Below, piece by piece: positions 24,964 through 34,752 of a stretch of 64,000 nt of DNA. A program made the translations under genes and the position numbers. Origin of the DNA: JACJYM01 sp965230495 (lineage in GTDB: Bacteria > Bacteroidota > Bacteroidia > Chitinophagales > Saprospiraceae); assembly GCA_965230495.1 (NCBI GenBank), contig OZ246004.1:1488001-1552000 (forward strand). Reading direction: 5' to 3'. Numbering within the stretch: the stretch's first letter is position 1; every line of letters starts with the position of its first letter. The notes under the pieces were generated by a model. The model had not been told where the DNA came from, did no database searches, and saw only the letters and a list, made by a program, of their open reading frames with translations.

Positions 24964-25850
24964 TCTCCTAAACTAATCTTGTCTAAACACTTCTTCAAGC
25001 TTGCTCTCCAATGAGGAATTACTATATCAAAAGTAGCTTTTATTTTATTTAGATTCATCTTACTCCACTTTGGTCTTTTGGCTGCTGTAGGATACTCTTC
25101 AGAATTGATTTTCTTTATATTAATATCTAAACCACTAATTTTAAATATGCTTTTCGCAAAATCATACCAGGATATGGTGCCTTCATTTGCATAATTATAT
25201 ATTCCTCCAAAAGAGTAAGATAGTCCAGCCTCGTCCAAATATTTTAATATTTGAATGGTAGCCTCCGCTAAATCCAGGGCATAGGTAGGTCCTCCTATCT
25301 GATCTCCTACTACCCTAATTTCTTTATTCTGCTTGGCCAAACGCAACATGGTCTTTACAAAGTTGGTACCATACGGACTATAAACCCAAGATGTCCTTAT
25401 TAAGATATGTTTATCTTGTGTTAAAAACAGTTCTTTCTCACCAAGATATTTACTCGTGGCATATTGACCGGAAGGTGAACAATGATCCAATTCTAATAAA
25501 GGAAATATAGTTTCCAAGTTGTAAACATAGTCGGTAGAATAGTGAATGATTCTTGCATCTTCTCCAAAAATCTCAACTAAATTCGCAATTCCAGTTTTAT
25601 TAACCTGTATACTTTCTTCTACTTGAGATTCCGCCTTATCAACTGCAGTATATGCAGCACAATTTATTATATAGTTCGGACGATATTTTTCTTTAATGGT
25701 TTGAAGTTCATTCAACTTTAATATATCTGCCTCTTTTCTCGAAAAAGAGTAAAATTCAAAATCTCCATCAATCAAACTTCTAAGTTCTTCAAAGCTCTGC
25801 CCCAGCTGTCCCGATTTTCCAAATAAAACAATACAGCTCTTAACCTTCAT
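24960..25850 (-). CDS. rmlD: dTDP-4-dehydrorhamnose reductase RmlD
   Basis: Last step of dTDP-L-rhamnose synthesis: NAD(P)H-dependent reduction of dTDP-4-dehydro-rhamnose. The 296-residue SDR protein has the nucleotide-binding loop FGKSGQLGQSF, the NCAAYTAVDKAE segment typical of RmlD, STDYVY, and the catalytic YATSKYLGE (Tyr-x-x-x-Lys). Its start overlaps the end of rmlC by 11 bases. rmlA and rmlB are not in the window, so the pathway is split on the chromosome. Confidence 0.94.
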   Translation of the reverse strand: MKVKSCIVLFGKSGQLGQSFEELRSLIDGDFEFYSFSRKEADILKLNELQTIKEKYRPNYIINCAAYTAVDKAESQVEESIQVNKTGIANLVEIFGEDARIIHYSTDYVYNLETIFPLLELDHCSPSGQYATSKYLGEKELFLTQDKHILIRTSWVYSPYGTNFVKTMLRLAKQNKEIRVVGDQIGGPTYALDLAEATIQILKYLDEAGLSYSFGGIYNYANEGTISWYDFAKSIFKISGLDINIKKINSEEYPTAAKRPKWSKMNLNKIKATFDIVIPHWRASLKKCLDKISLGD

Positions 25851-26391
25851 AAACCAGATGATTAGAAAAATCAGGTAGTATTCTGTCCTTTTCGCTCATT
25901 ATGCATTTATCCTCAGGCAAAATCCAGTCTACCTTAAGTTTCTTGTCAAGAGCATTAATTCCCGCTTCATGATTAGGAGAATAATAATTATCACATTTAT
26001 AAGCAAATATCGCTTCATCACTTAGCGTAATGTATCCGTGGGCGAAACCTTTGGGTACAAAAAGCATTTTCTTACTTATTTCATTCAGAAGGATAGAAAG
26101 GCTTTCTCCATAGGTTGGCGACTTGGGCCTAATGTCTACTATTACATCTAAAACCTCTCCTTTAACAACTCTTACCAATTTAGCTTGGGCCATTGGAGGT
26201 AATTGATAATGCAAACCCCTTAAAGTATATTTTTTGCTTTTTGACTCATTATCCTGCACAAAATCTACATTCTTTAATTCTTTTGGTAGTGACTCTTTAT
26301 TGTACGATTCAAAAAAATATCCTCTTTCATCACCATGCACCCGAGGCTCAAGCACAATGACTCCTTCTATATTAGTTTTAATAACTTTCAC
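25840..26391 (-). CDS. rmlC: dTDP-4-dehydrorhamnose 3,5-epimerase RmlC
   Basis: A 183-residue cupin that epimerises C3 and C5 of dTDP-4-keto-6-deoxyglucose. Seen are RGYFFESYNKES, the DNESKSKKYTLRGLHYQ segment with the catalytic His, KLVRVVKGEVLDVIVDIR, and PKGFAHGYITLSDEAIFAYK. Length is standard. It lies 9 bases after der and overlaps rmlD, so der-rmlC-rmlD form one unit. Confidence 0.95.
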   Translation of the reverse strand: MKVIKTNIEGVIVLEPRVHGDERGYFFESYNKESLPKELKNVDFVQDNESKSKKYTLRGLHYQLPPMAQAKLVRVVKGEVLDVIVDIRPKSPTYGESLSILLNEISKKMLFVPKGFAHGYITLSDEAIFAYKCDNYYSPNHEAGINALDKKLKVDWILPEDKCIMSEKDRILPDFSNHLVYEG

Positions 26392-26400
26392 CTTAGTAAA

Positions 26401-27708
26401 TTACTTGTCACGAAAATAAATAGAAATAGGAACTCCACTAAAGTCAAAATTCTTCCTTAGTTGGTTTTCGAGATAATTTCTATAAGGTTTCTTCACATGC
26501 TTGGGATGGTTACAGAAAAAGGCAAACGAAGGATAAAACACAGGTAGTTGTGTGATGTATTTAATTTTTATCATCAACCCTCTATGGGCAGGAGGTGGAT
26601 ATCTTTCTATTACCTCTTGCATAACCTCATTGAGTTCAGAAGTTTTAATCTTACGTCTCCTATTTTCATTAACCTTTAGAGCTTTTTCTATTGCTTGAAA
26701 AATTCTTTGTTTTTCCAGAACCGAAGTAAATATAATGGGTACATCATTAAACGGAGCCAGTTTATTCTTTAGTTCAACCTCATAGTCTCTGGCAGTATTC
26801 GTCTCCTTTTCTATTAAGTCCCATTTATTGACCATGACCACCAGTCCTTTTTTTCTTCTAATGACAAGATCTATAATACTCATATCCTGAGACTCTAATC
26901 CTGCCTTGGCATCGATCATTAAAATACATACATCTGCTTCTTCTATTGCTTTTACAGCTCTGATGACAGAATAAAACTCCAAATCTTCATGAACTTTATT
27001 CTTTTTACGTATTCCTGCAGTATCAATTAAATAGAATTCCTTTCCAAATTTATTGTACTTGGCATAGATAGCATCTCTTGTTGTTCCAGGAATATTAGTA
27101 ACAATATTTCTTTCTTCTCCTAACAGTGCATTAGTCAGTGAAGATTTTCCAACATTCGGTTGTCCAACTATTGCTATTCTAGGAACATCCTCCTCCAACT
27201 CTTCTACCTTATCCTCAGGTAATAGCTCAACCACCATATCCAACATCTCCCCTGTTCCACTTCCACTAATAGATGATAAAAAAACAGTATTTTCAAATCC
27301 TAGGCTCCAGAACTCGTTAGCCATTAGCATACGTTCGTTGTTATCCACCTTATTAACTATACAAACTACAGGCTTATCCGTTTTACGTAAAATATGTGCT
27401 ACCTCATCATCCAGATCCGTGATTCCAGTAGTCACATCAACAACAAATAAAATTAGAGATGCTTCATCAATTGCTATTCTCACCTGACTTCTAATCGCCG
27501 ACTCAAACACATCATCTGAGTTCTTTACAAAACCTCCCGTATCTACTACAGAAAACTCTTTACCGTTCCAATCCGAGAAACCATAAATCCTATCTCTAGT
27601 AACTCCACTGACATTATCAATAATAGCCTTTCTCTCTCCAATTAATCTATTAAATAATGTTGACTTACCCACATTAGGTCTACCGACAATGGCCACTAAA
27701 TTTGACAT
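26401..27708 (-). CDS. der: Ribosome biogenesis GTPase Der (EngA)
   Basis: An essential tandem-GTPase for 50S subunit assembly. The 435-residue protein carries two G domains: GRPNVGKSTLFN near residue 8 with NKVD, and GQPNVGKSSLTN near residue 181 with NKWD. A C-terminal KH-like domain follows (MIKIKYITQLPVFYPSFAFF). Length and motifs are normal. It is first in an operon with rmlC and rmlD and diverges from the phosphatase-like gene at 27824. Confidence 0.97.
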   Translation of the reverse strand: MSNLVAIVGRPNVGKSTLFNRLIGERKAIIDNVSGVTRDRIYGFSDWNGKEFSVVDTGGFVKNSDDVFESAIRSQVRIAIDEASLILFVVDVTTGITDLDDEVAHILRKTDKPVVCIVNKVDNNERMLMANEFWSLGFENTVFLSSISGSGTGEMLDMVVELLPEDKVEELEEDVPRIAIVGQPNVGKSSLTNALLGEERNIVTNIPGTTRDAIYAKYNKFGKEFYLIDTAGIRKKNKVHEDLEFYSVIRAVKAIEEADVCILMIDAKAGLESQDMSIIDLVIRRKKGLVVMVNKWDLIEKETNTARDYEVELKNKLAPFNDVPIIFTSVLEKQRIFQAIEKALKVNENRRRKIKTSELNEVMQEVIERYPPPAHRGLMIKIKYITQLPVFYPSFAFFCNHPKHVKKPYRNYLENQLRKNFDFSGVPISIYFRDK

Positions 27709-27732
27709 ACTAAAATTTTAGTTTTACAACGG

Positions 27733-27740
27733 CAAAGTTA
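27733..27740 (-). promoter_or_regulatory. -7 box for der
   Basis: The minus strand reads TAACTTTG, 24 bases before the der start. It is part of one arm of a 9 bp inverted repeat (AAAGTTATG at 27734-27742 and CATAACTTT at 27759-27767), so a regulator could bind here between the divergent genes. Confidence 0.45.
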
Positions 27741-27805
27741 TGCAGTATAGACTATAATCATAACTTTAGCTCCTAAAATATAAACATGTACTTAATGTAC
27801 AGAAG

Positions 27806-27813
27806 TAATTTTG
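27806..27813 (+). promoter_or_regulatory. -7 box for the phosphatase-like gene
   Basis: TAATTTTG matches TAnnTTTG and lies only 10 bases before the ATG at 27824, so the message would be nearly leaderless. Confidence 0.4.
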
Positions 27814-27823
27814 TAGTCATAAA

Positions 27824-28453
27824 ATGAAAAAAATAATACATCAGTATTGCCAAGGTATCGAAAACACTTTCCATACAATAGGAGAAAAACGCAAAACAGA
27901 ATTGACAAAACTTAGCAATTATGTTCAAGTGTTATTCATAACTGACCTAACTCCTAAGATAGTTATGATTGGAACTGATAACTCCAGATGCAGTCAAATA
28001 GCTCAAATATGGCTTACTGCCGCTGCAGACTATTATTTACTTCCCTTACTTAGAACTTATTCCGGAGGTATTAATCCAACCAATTTTGATCCTTCCGAGG
28101 TAAATAGACTAAAACATCTTGGATTCGAAATAACAACGAACAGTACAAGAGAGAATCCCAGATATTCTATTAAGTGGTCTGATAAAATGCAACCTTATAT
28201 GGCATTTTCAAAGCGATATGACGATCTTCCAAATCCATATGAAAATTTCGGAGCTATAATTACCTCTCCCAATGCCCGTAAATATTACACTTCAAATATG
28301 GGTGCAGAATTTCTTTTATATCTACCCTACCCAAACCATAAGCATTCCAAAAATAATCAATTTCACCTTCCTAATGATAAGGAAATTCATGAACAAATCG
28401 CCAAAGAAATGCTATGGACAATGAAGTCCGTCAAACAAGCACTATATGCTTAA
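27824..28453 (+). CDS. Low-molecular-weight phosphatase/arsenate-reductase-like protein lacking catalytic Cys
   Basis: A 209-residue protein of the Bacteroidota type of LMW-PTP/ArsC-like fold. The family P-loop C-T-x-N-S-R-x-S is present as GTDNSRCS at residues 50-57: the catalytic Cys is Gly50, while Arg55 is kept and a Cys appears at 56. Other landmarks remain: YSGGINPTNFDPSEVNRL, FSKRYDDLPNP, NMGAEFLLYLPYP and IAKEMLWTMKSVKQAL. Phosphatase or arsenate reductase activity by the usual mechanism is unlikely. It is monocistronic, divergent from der and convergent with fahA. Confidence 0.72.
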   Translation: MKKIIHQYCQGIENTFHTIGEKRKTELTKLSNYVQVLFITDLTPKIVMIGTDNSRCSQIAQIWLTAAADYYLLPLLRTYSGGINPTNFDPSEVNRLKHLGFEITTNSTRENPRYSIKWSDKMQPYMAFSKRYDDLPNPYENFGAIITSPNARKYYTSNMGAEFLLYLPYPNHKHSKNNQFHLPNDKEIHEQIAKEMLWTMKSVKQALYA

Positions 28454-28458
28454 TTTAT

Positions 28459-29685
28459 TTACTTAACTATCTTTCCTACTACTTCTCCGAAACCAACTCT
28501 TATTCCCTCTTTTTCCGCATGGCCTTTCATAGTTATAGTATCATTATCATTGATAAAAACTCTACTTTCTCCGTTTGATAGCTGCAAAGGATTTTTTCCC
28601 GCCCAAGAAAGTTCCAACATACTCCCATAAGAGTCTTTTGTCTTACCACTAATAGTACCAGAAGCCATCATATCACCTACATTAACATTACATCCATTGA
28701 TAGTATGGTGAGCCAATTGTTGATGCATGTTCCAATACATATATTTATAGTTAGAATTGCATATTACATTCTTGCTTCCATCCTCTGGACTAAGGCTTAC
28801 GGAAAGATTTATATCGTAATTAGTATTTCTATCATACTTAAGGTACTCCAAGACTTTTGGCTCTTGATCGGGTCCTGCTACCTTAAATGGTTCCAAAGCT
28901 TCCATGGTCACAATCCAAGGAGATACTGAAGATGCGAAGTTCTTTCCCAAAAAAGGTCCTAGTGGCACATATTCCCATTTTTGAATGTCTCTTGCTGACC
29001 AATCATTAAACAATACCATTCCGAAAATATGGTCCATTGTTTCACTTATATTTATAGGCTGTCCCAATTCACTCTTCTTTCCTATAACAAAAGCCATTTC
29101 TAATTCGAAATCCATTCTTTTGGAAGGTCCGTAAATAGGTGACCCTTCACTCGGCTTAGTCTGTCCATGAGGTCTTTTTATTTCGGTGCCACTCACTACA
29201 ATAGATGAGGCCCTACCGTGGTATCCTACAGGAATGTGCTTCCAGTTAGGTAACAAAGCATTTTCTGGATCCCTAAACATCTTCCCTACATTCGTAGCGT
29301 GTTCAATACTAGAATAAAAGTCTGTATAATCTCCTACTCGTACAGGTAGATGCATTTTTACCTCAGATACTGGAATTAAAAAAGAAGTGTTGCTTCTTAA
29401 TGAAGATCCTTCATCACTTAATTCCTTCTGAATTCTGTTCCTCACTTCTTGGGTAATAGATTTCCCTAGTGATATAAAATCATTTAAAAAATCAGAGTCC
29501 CAAATAGAATTATTGATCCCTAAGTCATTAAAAATTCCAGATTTAGCCAGTTCTCTTAAATCAATAACAAAATCTCCTATTCTTGAAGCCAATCTTGGAG
29601 AGCTATTCTTTTGTGAGAATACTCCAAATGGGATATTATAAATACTAAAATCTGATTCTCTAGAAACTTCTATCCAACTATTCAT
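28459..29685 (-). CDS. fahA: Fumarylacetoacetase
   Basis: Last enzyme of the homogentisate route: it splits fumarylacetoacetate into fumarate and acetoacetate. The 408-residue protein has the N-terminal domain (PFGVFSQKNSSPRLASRIGD) and the FAH catalytic domain with DYTDFYSSIEHATNVGKMFR (metal and substrate residues), YHGRASSIVVSG, FELEMAFVIGK, FNDWSARDIQKWEYVPLGPF and MASGTISGK. Length matches the family. It follows hmgA by 43 bases, so both act in tyrosine and phenylalanine catabolism. Confidence 0.96.
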   Translation of the reverse strand: MNSWIEVSRESDFSIYNIPFGVFSQKNSSPRLASRIGDFVIDLRELAKSGIFNDLGINNSIWDSDFLNDFISLGKSITQEVRNRIQKELSDEGSSLRSNTSFLIPVSEVKMHLPVRVGDYTDFYSSIEHATNVGKMFRDPENALLPNWKHIPVGYHGRASSIVVSGTEIKRPHGQTKPSEGSPIYGPSKRMDFELEMAFVIGKKSELGQPINISETMDHIFGMVLFNDWSARDIQKWEYVPLGPFLGKNFASSVSPWIVTMEALEPFKVAGPDQEPKVLEYLKYDRNTNYDINLSVSLSPEDGSKNVICNSNYKYMYWNMHQQLAHHTINGCNVNVGDMMASGTISGKTKDSYGSMLELSWAGKNPLQLSNGESRVFINDNDTITMKGHAEKEGIRVGFGEVVGKIVK

Positions 29686-29728
29686 TGTAAATATTTATTT
29701 TATATTAAAATCTGCCAATACACCCTAT

Positions 29729-30889
<1,161 letters not shown>

Positions 30890-30948
30890 TTTCTAAGCTT
30901 TACCGTTCTTAAATCAAAATAAGTTCTCCAATAGGGAAAGTAAGACGA

Positions 30949-30956
30949 CAAAAATA
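30949..30956 (-). promoter_or_regulatory. -7 box for hmgA-fahA
   Basis: The minus strand reads TATTTTTG, an exact TAnnTTTG match 60 bases before the hmgA start. Confidence 0.45.
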
Positions 30957-31090
30957 AGATTTTTTGAAACCTATTTCTCGCGTAGACAAATTACTTTAAC
31001 AAATTTCAATTAAAAGTTAATTTTTCCACAAATTTGTTTCCAATTGGTACATTATTATCAATGTTCCGTTTTGCTTTAAACTTTAGAAAT

Positions 31091-31777
31091 ATGAGAATTA
31101 TACTTTTTACAATTTTTATCAGCTTTTTGTCCTGTAGATCTATAGACCGATTCCAAACCAGTTCCTATAACAGTTTGGCTCCAAATCATAAAAAAATTGC
31201 AGTATTACCTATTAATCTGACAGGTAAAGTAATCACTACAGAAATGTCTGAAGAGGAAGTAAATAGTAGACTAAAACATGAAAGCGATGAAATTCAAAAC
31301 ACCTTATATAATTTCATCGCAAAATCGTCAGGCAGAGATAAAAGGGAAATAAAAATCATCCTTAAATCAATACATTCAACTAATCGTTTATTGGAAGAAA
31401 ACAATATAAACTTTAACAACATAGCTGACGTTTCTGAACTTCAACTCAGAGAAATTTTGGAAGTAGATGCAGTATTGCGAACCACAATCAATACCAATGT
31501 ATTCCTAACGGATAGGTCCGAGGATTTGGCCAAAACAGTCGTAAAAACGGCTTCTATCCTTCTAGATAATGACATTCTCGATAGAGCCACAAGGACTGAA
31601 ATGACCTCTGCACTAGTACGATCCGAATTGGTAGATCTTTACGAAGAAGTTCCTATTTGGATTTATGATAAAGAGAGAGAAATAAGATTAACAGATCACA
31701 ATTCCGAGATACTGAATAAGTTATGTGGTGATGTGTGCAAAAACTTCCCATACAGAGAAGAGAATAGAAGAATTTAG
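31091..31777 (+). CDS. Hypothetical lipoprotein
   Basis: A 228-residue protein beginning with the lipoprotein signal MRIILFTIFISFLSC. The frame extends 19 codons upstream, but the ATG at 31091 is preferred because the signal starts there. After the anchor comes KKIAVLPINLTGKVITTEMS, a strand that resembles the start of CsgG/DUF799-type lipoproteins, then a long charged region with ELQLREILEVDAVLRTTINT. In such families this part builds an alpha/beta domain that senses or assembles at the outer membrane. I cannot name the family with confidence. It precedes the M1-like gene by about 100 bases on the same strand. Confidence 0.65.
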   Translation: MRIILFTIFISFLSCRSIDRFQTSSYNSLAPNHKKIAVLPINLTGKVITTEMSEEEVNSRLKHESDEIQNTLYNFIAKSSGRDKREIKIILKSIHSTNRLLEENNINFNNIADVSELQLREILEVDAVLRTTINTNVFLTDRSEDLAKTVVKTASILLDNDILDRATRTEMTSALVRSELVDLYEEVPIWIYDKEREIRLTDHNSEILNKLCGDVCKNFPYREENRRI

Positions 31778-31857
31778 GAAATTCTTAAATAAGTAGTGGC
31801 TTAGAATAGATACAAGGATTTTTAAATTAATCAAGCCCTCTTTATCTATTAAATTGT

Positions 31858-31901
31858 GTTTATTTGCATTCATAATTCATTGATCATGAATGCAAATAAA
31901 C
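31858..31901 (+). promoter_or_regulatory. Perfect 16 bp hairpin enclosing a start codon
   Basis: GTTTATTTGCATTCAT (31858-31873) and ATGAATGCAAATAAAC (31886-31901) are perfect inverted repeats with a 12-base loop. The right arm begins with the ATG of the M1-like gene, so in RNA the start codon would be paired. This could control translation, or the repeat could be a DNA operator. Confidence 0.7.
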
Positions 31902-34738
31902 TTTTATTATTTATCACATTTCTAAGTTTGGCTATTGAATCATTATGCCAGAAAACTAATAATCCAATCTATGAAATTGAAGCCGAAATTACTGACTCAT
32001 GCCAAGTCAATGGAGTTTTAAAACTTACGCTTCCAAGCAACCTTGTTGCTTCTAATGACACTTTATGGTTTCATCTTTATCAAAATGCTTATTCACACAT
32101 AAACACCAAACTCGTACGAGAAGAAATCTCTAGAGGATTTAATGATTTATATTTTGACGCACAAACCAACAACTTAGGTTATACGAATTTGGAAATAAGC
32201 ATTAATAATGAAATTCAAGAAGTTAAATATTCTAAGGATAAGGAATACGCCTTTATATTGAATACACAAAAATCACATTCTATAAAAATCAGATATGCAT
32301 TTAATATACGGGACGAATTATGTGTGATGAACGATGTAGATCATCAACTGGTTTTGCAAAATTGGTTTCCTAAATTGGCTTACTGCCATAATGATAACTT
32401 CATTCTTCGTCGTACTAGATTAGGTATTCCTTCACTTCTTAATAAATTCGATCTTTCAGGGACATTGCGTCTTAATCAAAACTATCCCGTACTAGATAGC
32501 CGATTAGTTCCTCAAGGATTAGGAAATTACTATATAGAACTAAAAAATATTACTGACGCTACACTACTGGCACATGCTCCTTCTAGATTAAGAAAAGAGC
32601 ACTTAAGAATTGATAATAGCAATCTTACCATTTACCACAAAGGGCTTTTATTCGAGGATATTTCTAAAATCAATGAATTTCTATCCTTTCTTAGTTCCGA
32701 ATATAAGTTAAGTGTTCCCGAACAATTAATGATTATATCTCAAGGTGAGAAAAGAATATATACGAGTAGTCCTAATTATCTGCGTACGGCTGGTCAGGAA
32801 TCGTTTATGTCTGAATTTTGGACTTCTATTCTAATGGATATATCTGAGAATGCAGTATCCGAGTATATTTCACTTCCAAATGAAAAAGACTACTGGATGA
32901 TATCGGGTCTTGCAAAATATATAGTTTATGATTATTTAGAAAGAAAGGAAGAAAATAGGATAAGGTCGGACTATTTTAGTAAATATTTCAAGGAAGAGGA
33001 TATACCAGCTAGAAGGAAAAGACAGTTTGACACGAAAATATATAGTTCTTACGATAATTATTGTCAGTGCAATTCTTCGATGAAAGGAGCAATATATTAT
33101 CGGTTCATGGAGTATGATTTGGGAGAAGAAAAATTTCGGCAATTTATTAAGAACATGGTATCACCTCCATTTAAAGTAATAGATCTAAAAACTCTGAAAA
33201 AGAGCTTTTCCAATTTTTCTGGCACTAATAGTTCCTGGTTATTTGATTCAGTTATATTAAACGAGACTCACCCCAAACTAAGATGGAATTCCAAAAATAT
33301 TCGTTCTAATTCAGCAAAAATCATCAATCACGGAGATAGTGAAGTACCAACAAAAATCAGAATATATTTTGACGATTACAGCCATGAAGATATTGAAGTA
33401 AAGCCATTTATTGGCGTTAAAAAAATTGATTTGCCCAAACAAAAAAGAATTAAATCGTTGTATTTAGATCCAGAAAATTTGATGCTAGATCACAACAATT
33501 ACCGAAACCATATTGATAGCAGTGGACGTGTTATAAATGAGTATTCCATTAACATGACTCCATTTAAAGGAGATCACTCGTCGAAAATCTTCAATATTTT
33601 CCCTCTTCTAGGGTTTAATAATGCGGATGGCACTACGTTAGGATTACTTCTAAATAATTCTTCTAAAAGGCCTGCAAAATGGAATTGGCGAATAGCAACT
33701 TATTATGGTATCGGCTCTCATCGATTGGTGGGAGAAGGACGAATAGGAAAATTTTTTCAACTAAAATCAAGCAAAGTAAGAAGTATTGAACCTGCACTGA
33801 ATATTAGATCTTTTCATTATAAAAAAACAAGTTTTATAGAAGAAACTGACCCCTTAAGATTCATAAGAATTAACCCTCAAATATCCATTAATTTTAGGCA
33901 TAGTACTTCGAAGTGGAAATTCTCAAAGCTCAAGTTTGAATATATCCATACGAGAAGTGAGTTAAGTCAATTCGATGCTGGAGAATATATCGGACAATCA
34001 TATGAAAATAGAAATATATACCGGACATCATATCGCTCATTGTTTAAATCCGGCGTATTTAGCAATCAAAACCGAATTAGTTTAGAATATCAAAGTTATG
34101 ATGAAGACAAAAGTTATCTAAGGATTAGTGGTTATGTTAAAAATGAATATTATTATAAAAGGAACAAGCGAATTGGCATTCGACTCTGGGCCGGATATTT
34201 CATAAGTAATTCACAAAGATTATCCTCTAATTATGCTGACTTTTTCACTACAGGAAGTTTATCATTGGCTCAACAAGGTTTTAATGATTACTCATATGAT
34301 GAATATTTCCATACGAGACAAGATCAGTCTAGTAGATTCATCCAACAAGTTAGTGAAGAGGTAGGAGGTGGATTTAAAACTGCTATAGGCAATACTTCAA
34401 AGCTATTAATGAGTAATGATTTTGCACTTTCCGCCAACCTAACCGCTGATTTACCAATGAGATTACCGAACTTTCTCGACCTCAATTTGTTTGGAGATTT
34501 TGGTTATTATAGAGTCAAATCTACTGAAAATGAAGAATTGACGGGAAGTTTCGTTTATTCGTTGGGTATTACATGGCATTTATTTGATGGTTTTGAAATT
34601 CATCTCCCATTGATCAACCATGAGGATATTAACAATAAATACGATGATTTAGGACGCAGTTTGTTTGATAGATTTAGTTTTACCCTAAATTTAAATCAAT
34701 TCAATGAATGGTCTGAAATTGATGAAAGACATTTTTAG
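31886..34738 (+). CDS. Peptidase M1-like protein without zinc site, C-terminal membrane barrel
   Basis: A 950-residue exported protein with signal peptide NANKLLLFITFLSLAIESLC. Residues to about 500 follow the aminopeptidase N (M1) layout: an N-terminal beta domain, LVLQNWFPKLAY, and the region where M1 enzymes have HExxH and a downstream Glu. Here it reads EFWTSILMDISENAV and YWMISGLAKYI, so all zinc ligands are missing. From about 560 to the end alternating beta strands rich in aromatic residues (SLEYQSYDEDKSYLRISGYV) suggest an outer-membrane barrel. Such M1-barrel proteins occur in Bacteroidota, but this copy cannot be a normal metallopeptidase. The ATG at 31886 is chosen over an upstream GTG frame because of the signal peptide. 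Confidence 0.75.
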   Translation: MNANKLLLFITFLSLAIESLCQKTNNPIYEIEAEITDSCQVNGVLKLTLPSNLVASNDTLWFHLYQNAYSHINTKLVREEISRGFNDLYFDAQTNNLGYTNLEISINNEIQEVKYSKDKEYAFILNTQKSHSIKIRYAFNIRDELCVMNDVDHQLVLQNWFPKLAYCHNDNFILRRTRLGIPSLLNKFDLSGTLRLNQNYPVLDSRLVPQGLGNYYIELKNITDATLLAHAPSRLRKEHLRIDNSNLTIYHKGLLFEDISKINEFLSFLSSEYKLSVPEQLMIISQGEKRIYTSSPNYLRTAGQESFMSEFWTSILMDISENAVSEYISLPNEKDYWMISGLAKYIVYDYLERKEENRIRSDYFSKYFKEEDIPARRKRQFDTKIYSSYDNYCQCNSSMKGAIYYRFMEYDLGEEKFRQFIKNMVSPPFKVIDLKTLKKSFSNFSGTNSSWLFDSVILNETHPKLRWNSKNIRSNSAKIINHGDSEVPTKIRIYFDDYSHEDIEVKPFIGVKKIDLPKQKRIKSLYLDPENLMLDHNNYRNHIDSSGRVINEYSINMTPFKGDHSSKIFNIFPLLGFNNADGTTLGLLLNNSSKRPAKWNWRIATYYGIGSHRLVGEGRIGKFFQLKSSKVRSIEPALNIRSFHYKKTSFIEETDPLRFIRINPQISINFRHSTSKWKFSKLKFEYIHTRSELSQFDAGEYIGQSYENRNIYRTSYRSLFKSGVFSNQNRISLEYQSYDEDKSYLRISGYVKNEYYYKRNKRIGIRLWAGYFISNSQRLSSNYADFFTTGSLSLAQQGFNDYSYDEYFHTRQDQSSRFIQQVSEEVGGGFKTAIGNTSKLLMSNDFALSANLTADLPMRLPNFLDLNLFGDFGYYRVKSTENEELTGSFVYSLGITWHLFDGFEIHLPLINHEDINNKYDDLGRSLFDRFSFTLNLNQFNEWSEIDERHF

Positions 34739-34752
34739 CAAATAATTAAATT

